From NCBI GenBank assembly GCA_947034885.2, contig OX344751.2, forward strand, positions 4,154,001 to 4,218,000: DNA of 64,000 nt. Reading direction: 5' to 3'. Shown one piece after another: positions 11,846 through 26,922 of this stretch (its first letter is position 1; every line of letters starts with the position of its first letter). Both the position numbers and the translations under genes were made by a program. The stretch is from Thuidium tamariscinum (lineage: Eukaryota; Streptophyta; Bryopsida; Hypnales; Thuidiaceae). Under the pieces are notes generated by a model. It made no database searches. It was not told where the DNA came from and saw nothing but the letters and a program-made list of their open reading frames with translations.

Positions 11846-13148
11846 TTAGAAAAAACACAGGACCAAACTCTTGGGAGTACCAAAATTAAGGTCCAAAGGA
11901 ATTTGGTGCCGTGTTTCTTTACTACTATTCTCAGTTATACCTCCCTCTGACACCCTTGTTTCAAACCCAGATTTCCTTTACAATTAACTCTATTGAGTTA
12001 TGTAGATTTGAGGATATTGAATCAACCATTGCAGCTATTTCATTGTTTGTTTTTTCAATTTCAGTTTTACTTATTTTTAAATTAGAGTATAAATTCTAAA
12101 CTCGTCATTCTTCAATTTTTAAAATTGGCAGTTTTTTAGTTTGAATGGAATATACCGTTACCAAATATTTCATACCAAATATTTCATACCAAATATTTCA
12201 TACCTAAACCCTTAACCCTAGAACCTCTGGATCCATCTCCAAAATTGGCTACTTTGGAAAAATCATTATAAAGTATTATTTGTTGGAATATTTTGGACTT
12301 GATGTACAATAAAAGTTGTAGATTATGAATTTCAGATTCAATCTATACAGTTAGATTCACCAATGCTATCATCAATTTTTTTTTATAAATTTTGAAAAAG
12401 AAAATTTTGAATATATTATGAATTCAATTACAAGCAAAATATTATCATTTTCTGAGTGAAACTTGTTGGAATGGATTTGAAATGAGGTTCTCTTCATATG
12501 CTGATTTTTTGAAATTTTTTGTTCTTTCAATCTATGACCTCATTTTTGCAAACCCAATTCTGAACTAAAATCATTGTGATTTTTGGCTTGACAAACTTCC
12601 ACATTTGTAATTTTAGAAAAATATAAACTCTAGTAACACCAAATCCAACCGACAGATAGGACAAAAACTTGATGAAGTATCATCACAAATTAGATGACTT
12701 TCATCCAAGCTGTAATGAGAAAGAAAACTGAGTTTCATTCTGTACATCGTCCAGAAATTGGACGTCGGCGCGCTTAGGGGTTAAGCTTATAACTGAGATG
12801 ATTCTGAAGCGAGTGCATACCACCGCCATTTTTGTTAAATACTGTGGCCCACACTATATGATGTATTTGGTGAAGCTGTATAATTGAACCTATAATTCTG
12901 AGTGCTGACCATATGATTGCCTATTTTGTAGGTTGAGTGACAGCAAGGTCAACTGAGTGAGCACCTTTGTATTTTATATCACAAAACTCTCGACTGTCAA
13001 AATGAACTGACCTCCCTTCCTTTACCCCAATTTTACCCCAATTTTACCCCACGGAAAACACAGGAACTTTTTATTTACCACGAATGATAAAATTTGCAAA
13101 TTTTGAATTCATATTTGCAGTCAGAGGTCTCTAATTAGCTGGGAGAAA
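11846..13148. other. AT-rich spacer with a 14-bp tandem repeat
   Basis: At about 12162-12204 the unit CAAATATTTCATAC is repeated three times in tandem. Near 13020-13052 the motif TTTTACCCCAA is repeated. The end of this stretch carries the inverted counterpart of 7826-7872. No gene seen. Confidence 0.5.
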
Positions 13149-13302
13149 CATAACATTCAGTAGCATGCCATGCCTCTACAGTGATGGTGTGGTATATTCC
13201 ACTCCCAACCAATCAGTTACTTATGAACACTGCTGGGTGTGGCATATTCCACACCATCACTGTAGAGCCAAGGCAATGCCGGCCTTGTTACTGAATGTTA
13301 TG
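13149..13302. mobile_element. MITE, CATAACATTCAGTAGC family, copy 2
   Basis: Begins CATAACATTCAGTAGC and ends TTACTGAATGTTATG. It is 154 bp. It contains two GTGTGG.ATATTCCAC palindromes and an inverted pair around CTACAGTGATGGTGTGG. Same family as 11673-11845 but rearranged inside. Confidence 0.85.
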
Positions 13303-13330
13303 AGTGTTGAAGAGAAATCAATCTAATATA

Positions 13331-13491
13331 CAAAATAGGGGTCTTTTATTTTACATACACTCTTAGAATGATTTTGTTAAAAGTCATCATTAGATGTTTT
13401 TTGACCCCTGCAGAAGACTGTTCCAGTGCTGTTCCCCCGCAGCTGTTCCCCGCAGCGAGGGGAGCGGCCTGCTGTCAGATTTTTTTTTTTC

Positions 13492-13523
<32 letters not shown>

Positions 13524-13843
13524 TTTAGTCTTCAAATACAAAAAAAAAATTTTTTTTTTTTTTTTTTTTTTGGTCGATGACGTGGCAGTCTCTCGGCCAC
13601 GTCAGACCGCCTTGCCGAACCTCGCCGAACCTGTTCCCTGCTGTGATAACTCGCAGTCTTCTTGACCCCTCAAAAAACATCTAATGTGTGGAGGAACTGT
13701 TGTACTTCCACAACCGATAGGGGTCCATTCATATGGCGCAAAATAGGAGTCTTTTATTTTACATACACCCTTGGAATGATTTTGTTAAAAGTCATTGTGG
13801 AGGTACTGTTGTACCTCCACAACCGATAGGGGTCAATTCATAT
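13331..13843. repeat. tandem duplication of a 105-bp unit, first copy split by an insert
   Basis: The unit CAAAATAGG...GTCAT plus TGTGGAGG...ATTCATAT occurs uninterrupted at 13739-13843. It occurs again as 13331-13387 plus 13687-13733. The second copy shows the empty insertion site for the element at 13388-13686. Confidence 0.85.
13388..13686. mobile_element. 299-bp foldback element with CATTAGATGTTTTTTGA ends
   Basis: Termini CATTAGATGTTTTTTGA and its reverse complement bound a GC-rich shoulder on each side of long A/T homopolymer runs (13480-13572). The neighbouring duplicate lacks it exactly between GTCAT and TGTGG, which defines both ends. No target duplication is visible. The homopolymer frames are not coding. 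Confidence 0.85.
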
Positions 13844-15196
13844 TTGTCATAAAAATGTGTGGGAGGTACAAAAATAGCCTTCAAAATAATAACAAAAACA
13901 AGAGCTTTTGTATACAAGCAAGATCGTGGTGACAAGAAATCTAATCACATGCCTACTTGTATGGCAAAAGTTCTTATGTTAGAAGTACAATATTGTAAAA
14001 CAACTACTTCCAGATATAGTAAAAGAAGTAAATTTTTTGTCATGTATTAATCACATAAGATTCTTCTTAATTTACACAAAGGATGTTAGAAGAAGGCTTA
14101 ATCTCTGAATGCCCGGCCCATGTTCACCAAAATCCAAACCTTCTTGCACTCATTCCAATTAAACTATATATCATTAAAAAGAAGATCTACAAAAACTAAC
14201 CTTTTGAGGATGCTATGAACTCAAGTTGTTTGATGGGTGACAAAAAAATTCTTCAATGTAGAATAGAAGTTCATAGATTCATTTTTCAAATCTTGTGAGG
14301 AAAGAGAGATTTTTGCAAAATACTTTGACTTCCAATGAATGATACACATTATAACAAATAAATGGTTTTCACAATGGCCAATCCTTCTTTACAAAGTGAA
14401 TTAAAAATGGTGTATAAGAAATATAGTACCACATTCTATGAGATCCTATTTTTGGTGCTTCAAGGTATTTTGTCCAATACTTTTTTCAAACTCCTACTCG
14501 GGCTCCTACTCTTGGTCTCTAGTTTCAATCACTTTATGATTAATTCTAATACACCAATGTTCTATTTGTAAAAGAAGACATGTACACTGGCTAAAAAATG
14601 CTAGTTGGAGTTTATTCTTCTCTCTAAAAGAAAACACAATATTCTAAAGAACTATCTAAACTCAACAAATAAGCAATTATATTTGATTTCTTATAGAATT
14701 TTTCTATTATTTTTTTTGTAGTATAATTAGCCATGTTCTAATTCTAATATTTAATGAAGCCCCTTTTTGAAATTGACATAGAGAGATTGAAGTACCTCCA
14801 ATTCTTCATAGTACAAGTACACTTCAATACATTGATGGCTTTATCCTATTGATCTTCAACAACAATTTTGTTCATTGAAAGGTATACCTAACCTATCCCT
14901 TTCAAATTCCTTTCTAACTCTACATACAAAGGTATTAATCAATCACATTCTAATTTGAAATCATCTTTACTATAGGCACCTAGCAACGAATTGGTTGAGA
15001 AGGTCAGTAATAAATGCATATTCAAGTTTTTGGTTTGTACACTTACAAAAATATATGTATTCATCATGTGAGGATGAAATAATATATTCCAAGACAATCC
15101 AATGGAAACACAAAGGAACCCAATACTAAAAAAATTATCAATGCTCTTTTCTTTCATATTCACTACATCAATTCAACAAGCACTACATAAATTTTG
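13844..15196. other. AT-rich spacer, nothing recognised
   Basis: Short frames of up to 74 codons are compositional. I see no repeat or gene I can support. Confidence 0.4.
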
Positions 15197-15209
15197 GTGA
15201 AGTAATGCT

Positions 15210-15490
15210 GTGAATGCCAAGAAGGCAGGGCCGGGGCGCGAAGCCCCTTCACATAAAAACACAAGCAAATTACATTAAAGAATCGGGAAGGTTAAACTTC
15301 CAAGATGAAACTCTAGGGTGACAAAAGACGGGGGCCAGAGGGCCTCAAACCGCTTCTTCACAGACTCTAATTTATCTTTGTTTCTTATTCTAGCGCTAAA
15401 GTCCTGCTTGATCACCATCCCCGCATGAATGACCGAGGTCCACGCCGCGTGAATTACCAGCTTCGCGCTGAAATCTAGGGTGCAATATTA
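15210..15490 (-). mobile_element. 5'-truncated LINE-like retro-insert with 13-bp target duplication
   Basis: Exact direct repeats GTGAAGTAATGCT at 15197-15209 and 15491-15503 flank a GC-richer 281-bp insert. On the minus strand it holds one open frame of about 70 codons, from the insert boundary to TAA at 15277-15275 (contains IHAAWTSVIHAG and KKRFEALWPPSF). A 3' tail with the hairpin GGGGCTTCGCGCCCC follows. Variable long target duplications and 5' truncation are typical of LINE retrotransposition. I do not recognise the peptide, and there is no poly(A), so a reverse-transcribed cellular fragment is the alternative. Confidence 0.65.
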
Positions 15491-15503
15491 GTGAAGTAAT
15501 GCT

Positions 15504-16114
15504 ACTTACAAGAATAGGACAAATTAGAGTACCTCAAAAATCATACCAATCCAAATTTTGTGGTCTATTTTGAGCTACTACAAAATATATATTAACAACT
15601 TGCAACCATTGACAACATGCCATGTGGCACTCAAAAATGTATTCACTTAATTGCCCCTTTTACCAAATTAAAATTGACCAAAACCGCGTCCTCCAATAAA
15701 GCAGGATGGTTCATTTCGTAAGCATGACTCCAACTTATCTCATCTGCCAGTTGCAAACTTGACTCCGTCTTCCAAGTACGCAAGTTTTCATCCAAACAAC
15801 TCCAGGCAGGCAGGCACGCCTTGTTCATCCATCCAACGAACAGAACGAATCCCGTTGGATGAAACCTCGACCTCCCCCTGTGTGAACAGGGCTTAGGTTC
15901 CGTCCGTCTCTCTCCGAAGCTCGGAGTTCTCGCGCACTCTTGCTATTGTGGATCCTTTCTACCATCGAGACTCGATTGTACTTCCCAAGGTCCCTCATAG
16001 CTTGTGGATCCCTTGCGCTCTTCTCGAAGCTCTTCCTCGCATGCGCTTTGTTTACTCATTTTGAGGATTGAAGCTCCGTCTCGGTGTTGATCTGGGGCTT
16101 GGAAGACGCGCCAG
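15504..16114 (+). promoter_or_regulatory. promoter and first leader exon of the RabE gene
   Basis: GC content rises at about 15790. A leader exon ending CCAG|gtgaga at 16114 is consistent with the donor of a 5' UTR intron. No long frame fits this strand. The transcription start is not visible with certainty. Confidence 0.55.
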
Positions 16115-16786
16115 GTGAGACCGCGGCGAGCGCGCTTGGGGTTGCCGTGTTTGGTGGAAGTTCGTGTTTGTACGAGTTGGGAGAGTATTGGCGGAGTGAT
16201 CTGGTTATGTGTCTTTCTTAGGTTGTGAATTGAGCTAGTGTGGTGGGATTTAGGTTTCGGTGAGTTTTTTTCGCAAAAGATTCGAGGGGTGGAGTATTGT
16301 ACTAGTTTTAATTGTAGTCGTGCTCTGCTTTTCATTGGGAGATTCTTTTTTTTGCGGTGGAGGTTTGTGTTTTACGAGGGGAGAGAATAATGTCGGAGTG
16401 ATGTGATTGTGAGGGTTTCGGGGGTTGTGAATTGAGCTACTGTAGTGTGGTGGGATTTTAGGTTTGGGTGAGTTTTTCTCGCAGATATTGAGGGGTGGGC
16501 TACTCTATTAATTTTAATTATAGTCGTGCCCTGCTTTTCGTCGGGACATTTTTTGGTTTAATCAGCAAGTTTAGAATAATGTCGCTAGAGGTGTTTGTGG
16601 CCGAGATCACATACGCTAAGTGCATTGGACCCTTGAAAATATCGATTTTTGGTGAAACAGCAGTGATCTTTTTTTGGTATTTAAAACCAATCAATCACAA
16701 TGATTTTCGGTTTCCCTTGAAGGAAAATCAGCTTCACGTTTGTATGTGGTGTTTCTCACAAATATGATGTCTGTATGTGAGTGCAG
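16115..16786 (+). other. 5' UTR intron of the RabE gene, containing a tandem duplication
   Basis: A GTGAGA donor at 16115 and a GTGCAG acceptor ending at 16786 lie upstream of the start codon at 16839. Within the intron a unit of about 203 bp is duplicated in tandem: about 16153-16355 and 16356-16560. The copies share CGGAGTGAT, GTTGTGAATTGAGCTA, GTGGTGGGATTT and TTTTAATT.TAGTCGTGC. Leader introns often raise expression of plant housekeeping genes; that role here is inference. Confidence 0.7.
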
Positions 16787-16838
16787 GGAGACACATTGAG
16801 CAGTAGAACAATCAGTTTTGATCTTTTCCACTGACATC

Positions 16839-20277
<3,439 letters not shown>

Positions 20278-20700
20278 TCAATTAGCAGTGAAGATTGGGG
20301 ACCTCAGCAGCAGCGAAGAAGTGTGATTTTTGAATCTGAGTGGCAGAGAACAAAAGAAGTCATGTTTTCATTTCACTTCGCCATTCTTTCAATGCCCAGG
20401 GAGAGTGTACCAAGGTGGGGTTTGCACAGAGAGTGGAAGTCGCAATAGGACAGGTGGCACTACTCCTTGTATGGGATTTATTGCGCTAATCCCTTCCTTG
20501 TTTGGTAGCCACATTGTGCAAGCTTATTACTTCCATCTTTTTGTAATATTGGACTATACTGACGAAATGTCTCTCGAGAATTTCGGTAGCTTAAACATCT
20601 TTTTAGCTCTTAGATGTGTGGCTGGAGATAAGTCTGCAGAATATGTAATTACTGATGGTGTTGTCAATTCAATTACAATGAAATGCATATCTTAATTTCC
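20278..20700 (+). other. 3' UTR of the RabE gene
   Basis: More balanced composition continues to about 20700 and ends near AATGAAATGCATATC. A 121-codon frame at 20330-20695 has no recognisable motif and is most likely a chance frame in the UTR. Confidence 0.5.
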
Positions 20701-22041
20701 ATTGCCACGTAGAGATACAGTACATCTCTGATACCTTTGAATATCTCTGAATGTGTAAGCTTAATGTGGTCCTCTGATCATATAAGACGATTTGAATTGG
20801 GAATCTTGGACATAACTCTTCAGGTCACAAATGTGGTTGACCATTTCTCAGGTCGCAAAGGTTAAGAGTTTTGTGAATTTTGAAACGTCCATGACGGAAT
20901 TGGAGGAATTTTAGATTAGTCCTCCAAGTGTTGACAGCGTCTTGCTACAAACTTCAGTCTTGCTACAAGTCTTGCTACAAATCTCAGTAGCACTGAGCTC
21001 CAAACTCAAGTTCTGGGCAGTGAAACACATACTCCATGTCCCACCAAAAACCTCCAAAAACGTCCTCTTCCTCTTAACCCATTAACGTCCATGGTTGATT
21101 TGGGGGCGGTTGTAGTTTTTGTATACAATTCTAAAAAATGTCATTTTGTGCCCTCTCAAAAGATGTAATTTTAAATTAGATTGAATAAATAAGTTCCATA
21201 GAGTAGGTCCTTCAACCATACAAAAAATGAAAGTGATCCAATGGTTTACATATCTGTAATTACTCTTCAAAGATTGATGTATTGTAAATACCCTTTGGCA
21301 CTAGTGCTAAATAGAGTCTATTACAATTGGGTGTAAATTTGAGTATATGGTCTACAAATTGACGAATAACCTTTGGACTAATTCCTTCTCACATATACTT
21401 AGTTGTCCTTTACATTAAATATGCATTTCTCATTGAAAATTCCAATATGAAAGGCCAAGCCATTTCAAGTTTGGACAAGTACAACTCATTCCTTCTTTGC
21501 ATACATTTTCTTGAAATTGGTTTTGTTAGAAGTGTATGAAGACACTTTAAATGTGTTCTTCTCTAAGTTTTTTGTAATCAAATGTTCTACAAATTGCAGG
21601 AGACAAAAAGTCCTAAAATCAACCAAAAAGTGGTCAAAAAGTTGACAATACATGCATTCAAGAATGAGTAACCCATTCCCCTTTAATCTATAGAAAATCT
21701 ATAGGTAAGGAATTGTTTAGGCACCCAAAACCCATAGGGAAAATATGATATTTGAATATAGTTTGTGAATATTACTAGCACTTGTTATTTTAAATGATTT
21801 TAAAGTGGTGGCACCAATGGGATCCTAGAAATATGTTCTACAACCTAAATATTGTGAATTAAGAAACCTAACCCATTTTATTAATAAATTTTCATTGTGC
21901 CGAAGTAGTCACTAAATACATTGATAGCACTACACTTGTAGGAAGAAATTATTAGAAGATACCTAATATAGTCAAGGCCAATGTTGCTAGGCCAAAGGAA
22001 TGCTCCAAGATAGTTTCACTTGACCCTACAAAGTCGTTCAA
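20701..22041. other. AT-rich spacer with a short local repeat
   Basis: Near 20940-20990 CTTGCTACAA is repeated three times. The rest shows no gene or element. Confidence 0.4.
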
Positions 22042-22434
22042 TAAGGTGAAAGTACCCAAAACCATCAATTTAAGCAATTCAATATAGTTAAAGGCAATTT
22101 TTCCTTTAAACAATTTTTTTTTAGTTTAAGCAAGTGAAAATCATAAATATTATTTTTTTTAAATAGATTTTTTTGATATTGTATGTAAATTCTATGATTT
22201 TTTTAAGTACTAGCTCCCTAAATCCTTGATATTGTCCTATAGGTGTACTTAAATTTAAACTTTTCCAGAATCAACAGTTAGCAAATTCAAATTAAGTAGG
22301 TTTCATTCAAATGTGTCAACCAATTACACTCTAGTATTAGGAAGACAGATTAACTACAACCTAGGAATACAATGAGGTATAGTCTATGGTATAGGAATGG
22401 AAACATGAATACTAATGGGTGTTTCTACCCTATA
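22042..22434. mobile_element. TAAGGT element, family A, copy 1
   Basis: Left end TAAGGTGAAAGTACCCAAAA and right end GGGTGTTTCTACCCTATA are an imperfect inverted pair. The interior aligns with 23929-24316 and 28033-28659, including AAGCAATTCA, AAAATCATAAATATT and CCTATAGGTGTAC. It is 393 bp and non-coding. Confidence 0.75.
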
Positions 22435-22540
22435 GCAAACACTTATTTAAAGGGCAAAATCAAGAAATGGAGCTTTTTAGTGGAACAAAAATTTTGCAAC
22501 TAATTTGAATGTTTCAAGTGGGATAGAAAGAGTAGTTGTT

Positions 22541-22950
22541 GAAGTAGAACCACCTATAATCATTTGAGGTATTCTAGATATGATTTGGTGTAGTGCAAGG
22601 GAAAATAAATATTTCCAAAGGTGTGATGATAGAAATGATGCAGATTGCAAAACCTTTGGTAATTTTATTGCATGAATTGAAAGTACTATGAATTTTGAAA
22701 GGCAAAAGTTGGGCTTGACTTATGACCAACATCTACGATCATCCAATTCTAATCATCCAAGAATTACTCACTCATTGCTTCATATTCTCTTGCTCACTTA
22801 TGCATCATTAAGTTATTGGTCCAAACCTTGAAAAAGTACAAAATATGCATTCCAAGGAGAAAATGAAAATTTGTTCCAACCTTGGTTGCAAATATAATAC
22901 CCTATTGATGGTTTGGGAGTGGTGATCAGGAATAGGTGATTCTACTTTAT
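22541..22950. mobile_element. TAAGGT-like element, family J, copy 1
   Basis: Ends AAGTAGAACCACCTAT and ATAGGTGATTCTACTTT are inverted. The interior (TACTATGAATTTTG, then ACTCACTCATTGCTTCA) aligns with 39170-39330 in the copy at 38314-39466. Non-coding. Confidence 0.65.
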
Positions 22951-23658
22951 ATTTGGTGTGCAAGGCTAAATTTCCAGAAGTGCAGAGAATGGCATGTGGC
23001 CTTCATGAATCTTCTGCTTTAAAGTATTTGATCCATTTCCAACCACCCCCTATTTCCAATCTATAGACTCTTTCTTTTTTGTGAAGTTGTAGCACAAAGC
23101 CCAGAGTAGTTGTGGCACATTATGATTGGTTGTAAGGCTCTTATAAATGCAATCAGCCTACAGTCAGAAATAGAAAGGTCTATATCAAAATTACAAGTCA
23201 TAGAGAATCTTTGAGTAAAAAATTCACAGTAATTACATTTTGTGTGATAAAATTTTGCAAAAATATATAGTCCTTTTAAACTCTATTTCTCTATATGGGA
23301 AAAAATTTACATCCAAAAATTTTGCACTTGAAATATGCAGAACTGCTTAAGTGGTTGGAAATGGGTCGGATACTCTATGTGCTTAGCGACAGAGCACAAG
23401 ATATCTAATATCTGATTCAAAAGCATGCAGAATCTTGGTAATTGATTCAATAGTATTGATTTTTTTAACATTATCTTGAATTTATTTTCACTTGCTTTCA
23501 ATTGCCATGTTAAAAAAAAATTCTTAAAACAATCTGAATCTATTGTTTGGGAATTCTATACTTATTGTTGTACTTATTTATAATTTGTTTATGGTATCGC
23601 AATAACTTAGGAATAACAAAGTGACTTAAATGGAAGGAATGGTAGGATTAAAGGATAC
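22951..23658. other. AT-rich spacer, nothing recognised
   Basis: A 64-codon minus frame (23501-23307) is compositional. No supported feature. Confidence 0.4.
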
Positions 23659-23910
23659 TAAGGTAACTACACCTAATTTTGACCCCTACATATTCTTGTC
23701 CAAAACGTACTCTTATTTTTAATGGGAGTCTCGGGTCGATTTTAGAAACACCTATTTTCAACACTTTGAATATTCATAGTTTACTTATACTATGTTCAAA
23801 AATTGCATCCTAAGACAATCTAAAATCCCCTTTTAACTACGAATAAAATCTTAGAAAAAGATTTTTAATATAATTCTACTAAATTGACGGTTTTGGGTGC
23901 TTCCACCTTA
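23659..23910. mobile_element. TAAGGT element, family C, truncated or abutting copy
   Basis: Starts TAAGGTAACTACACCTAATT. The interior (CTAAAATCCCCTTTTAACTA) matches the reverse complement of the element at 59550-59832. Its right end is instead GGTTTTGGGTGCTTCCACCTTA, a family A terminus, facing family A copy 2 only 18 bp away. The true family C right end appears to have been lost. Confidence 0.6.
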
Positions 23911-23928
23911 TTATTTTCCACTGATGGT

Positions 23929-24316
23929 ATAGTGGAAACACCCAAAACCGTCCAAATAAGGAATTCAGCATAGTTGGAGGCATCGTTTTCTAAAACTGAT
24001 ATTTTTCCAGTATTAGCGAGTGAAAATCATGAATATTAAAAAAAAATTAAAATTTTCGGAATTAGTATATAATTTCTATAAATTTCCAAAGTGTTGGCTC
24101 CCTAGACCACTGGAACCATCCTATAGGTGTACCTTTAACTAAACACTTGCTAAAATCATTTGTCAATGAATGAAAACTGTACATGTATCTTACAACTATG
24201 TCAGCAAATTAGAATTAAATATTTGTCGGACGCTTTAATAAATGCTTATGGACAGATTTAGTGGTACTCTAGGGTCCAAGAATAGGTACACGGACTGAAT
24301 GGGTGTTTCTCCCTTA
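23929..24316. mobile_element. TAAGGT element, family A, copy 2
   Basis: Ends AGTGGAAACACCCAAAACC and GGGTGTTTCTCCCTTA are inverted. The interior aligns along its length with copies 1 and 3 (GAATTCAGCATAGTTGGAGGC, GGCTCCCTAGA). It is 388 bp and non-coding. Confidence 0.75.
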
Positions 24317-25239
24317 CAACTTCAAGTTGGCTTTTATTTGGGAGAGAAATGTGAGCCATTGTTGGGAGAAGGGAGCCTCTTTTTCAATTCCTGTTGCCTG
24401 TGCTCCTCAATCAGTCCTAGACAGGTTTGACTCTTGGGGGGCAGGGGGTTATTGAGCCTGCCTTTATTATAAAGTTATTAATATTTCCCAATCACTTGGT
24501 TGCAAACTAGGGACCCAAGCAAGTGCATGATCGTGACCCAGATAGACAGATATAACTACAGTAGGAACTGGCTTGACACTGAAATCATGGGACATTTCAA
24601 ATCATGGGACACTTAAAAATCATGGGACTGATGGACCCTTTGCAATGGAAAGTGTCCACGTGTTTCCAGAAAAAATAAAAAATAATAAAAAATAATGGGA
24701 CTGATCATTGTTTAATTGGTAATGTCAAATCAATCATGCTGGGAGGAGCCGGCCAATACAGTATGAGGGTGGGCACCTCCCAAATCATCACTTTGTTGCT
24801 ACAGACTGTGCCTAGTTTCTATTATTTCTATTATAAAATTTAGTCAAAATTTTCATTGCTTTTCTTGGTGGCAAGGAGGAGGAAAGGAGGTTCCAACACA
24901 CCGTCCAAAGAACACATGTATGCAAGAGTTTTGAAGGATTGTTTGAAGTATGTTTTGAAAGAAGGTTCTAAAATTGTTTCTTCAACATATGTACAGATTG
25001 ATTTTGGAGATGTACTCACATTGATGATGACAAGGTGAAGTTTTAATTCCTAAATGTCCAAGGCATCAAAATCTGGTGTTTGCAAAACTTTGAAGTTAAA
25101 TAAAACCTAACCAAGTTGCTATTATTAATAGTTTGTATTTTTGGAAAGTTCTTTTAGAAGTCTAGTTTCAATGTCAAAAATCCAATGTGGAAAATGAATG
25201 ATGGTGATTGCTCTATTCAAGATTTTGTGCAAGGGTACC
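24317..25239. other. spacer with short tandem motif
   Basis: Around 24585-24632 AATCATGGGAC is repeated three times at about 21-bp spacing. No gene is recognised; a 60-codon frame at 24856-25038 is unsupported. Confidence 0.4.
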
Positions 25240-25700
25240 CATTGCCTTCTTGACTTTCTGTAGTGTTGAGAGCTCTTGAAAATGAGCCTCAAATACACTA
25301 GATCTTGGAGAAAAAATCACATTCAAAATTCATTTACAAAAATTGTAAAGTAGATTTTGAGAAGCCATAAATTGATTGGAGTTATGCATGTTAGGCCCTT
25401 TAACGGCATATTTTTTTGGTCACCAACTTTTCAAACTTGACTTGCAAAAAGAGGATAGAAAGATTTCACATCACTTTTGCAATTTAACACCCTCATGGTC
25501 AAACATTCTAATCTTTTACTCCAAAAGTACTATTGTTGTGTTTTCTTTTCCTATGCAATCTCTAATATGTCTAGTTTGAATTTGTATGACTATAATTAAA
25601 AAAAAAATGATACAACTTATCAAGAAATTGGCATTTTGTTCAACTTAGAAAAAATTCCAAAAAGCTCAAAACAGCCCTTGGGCATTTTAAGGATTAAACC
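25240..25700. repeat. dispersed direct repeat, copy 2
   Basis: Direct counterpart of 10581-11045 with the same order of landmarks, ending CCCTTGGGCATTT. Non-coding. Confidence 0.65.
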
Positions 25701-25755
25701 AGGTGTGATTTGGGGATGTACTCACTTTATAAGACCAACTTGACTCAATGATAAC

Positions 25756-26032
25756 TAAGGTAGGTACACCCAAAATGGCACCTGACCTTAAAGCACCCTG
25801 TACAACGTGCATACATTTTCAAAATCAGTCATGTATCCAGACTGTAGATGGCGCTTTCAGAAACACACTTTGACTGTTAATAACTTTTGCATACGGTATC
25901 CAAATCCATTGTGTTTTGGTGCGTTGGAACATGCTTTCACTCACCAACAAGACTGTAAGAAAATCTAAACAACATAATAACAGGAACTAGGCACAGTATG
26001 AAAAACTGGCGCTTTTGGGTGTACCTACCTTA
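25756..26032. mobile_element. TAAGGT element, family B, copy 1 (intact, with target duplication)
   Basis: The left terminus TAAGGTAGGTACACCCAAAA is perfectly repeated in inverse at the right end. The element is 277 bp and is flanked by ATAAC on both sides (25751-25755 and 26033-26037). The interior has no coding potential. It is the best-preserved member of the group. Confidence 0.9.
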
Positions 26033-26922
26033 ATAACAATGAAGCTATTATGGTCGGTTACAGCCAATAGTCTTGAATTTATCTGAATGTTAATTTTTGC
26101 ATTGGAAATCAAACAACAGGTTCTTTATCTTTTTGTTTGTGAATAAACTAAAGTAGAATGATTGCCCAAAATGAATGATTTGGTTTTGGGTTTTGGGTTT
26201 TGGTTGGAGGGAGAAAAAAAGAGCGAAATTTCAATGTTTGAAGGAAATACCAAGAGCCCAATAAGGTAGTCTCCTGTAGGATTTTCATAACACACTCATT
26301 GTGGGCTCAGTGACTCCCAAATTATCAAATACGGCTGGAATGGGGACTTGTGCCGTCGTTGACAAACTAACAATTAGATTCTGTATTTTCTGCTAACTGT
26401 TGAAGGGGCTCTTTTGTCTGAAGTTATGGCTCTTTAGCAGAATAATAGGCTGAGTAGCCTGCCAAACTGTTGATAGGGCTTTTGCAATGGATTTCTGGAT
26501 TTGTTTAAGATTAAAAAAAATTTAAGAAATTTTTTAAAAATTATTTTTAAGAAAAACTTTCAATAAGTAGGAAAAAGAGTGAGCAGCTTCATTGGAGACA
26601 GAATAAGTTTGCAGATGGAAATGAGACTGTTGCTGGAAATGTTGGGCTCTACTGCATCAGTGCCAAAGACTTTTCAGATTTCTTGGGCAACGCTACAAGG
26701 CTCCATCCATACCACTTTCAAGGTCTTTTCTGCCCCACACTAAGAGCTCACTCACACAACATCATAACTGTTTGACAATGGAGGAATCATTCTTTTCCAT
26801 GATGGCATAGATGATGTAAAGAGACTTGGATAAGGCGTTGCTGAGGAGTCTGGCGTGAATTGCAATGGAATAGTTTGGGAAGGGAAAACAGATCAGCAAC
26901 TCATTTGTGACATCAGTCTATG
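26033..26922. other. spacer with telomere-like TTTTGGG run
   Basis: About 26181-26205 holds GGTTTTGGGTTTTGGGTTTT. No gene is visible; the rest is AT-rich with mixed composition. Confidence 0.4.

Noticed and set aside
13368..13665. Two + frames rich in Lys and Phe
   Set aside because: They are translations of A and T homopolymer runs inside a foldback element.
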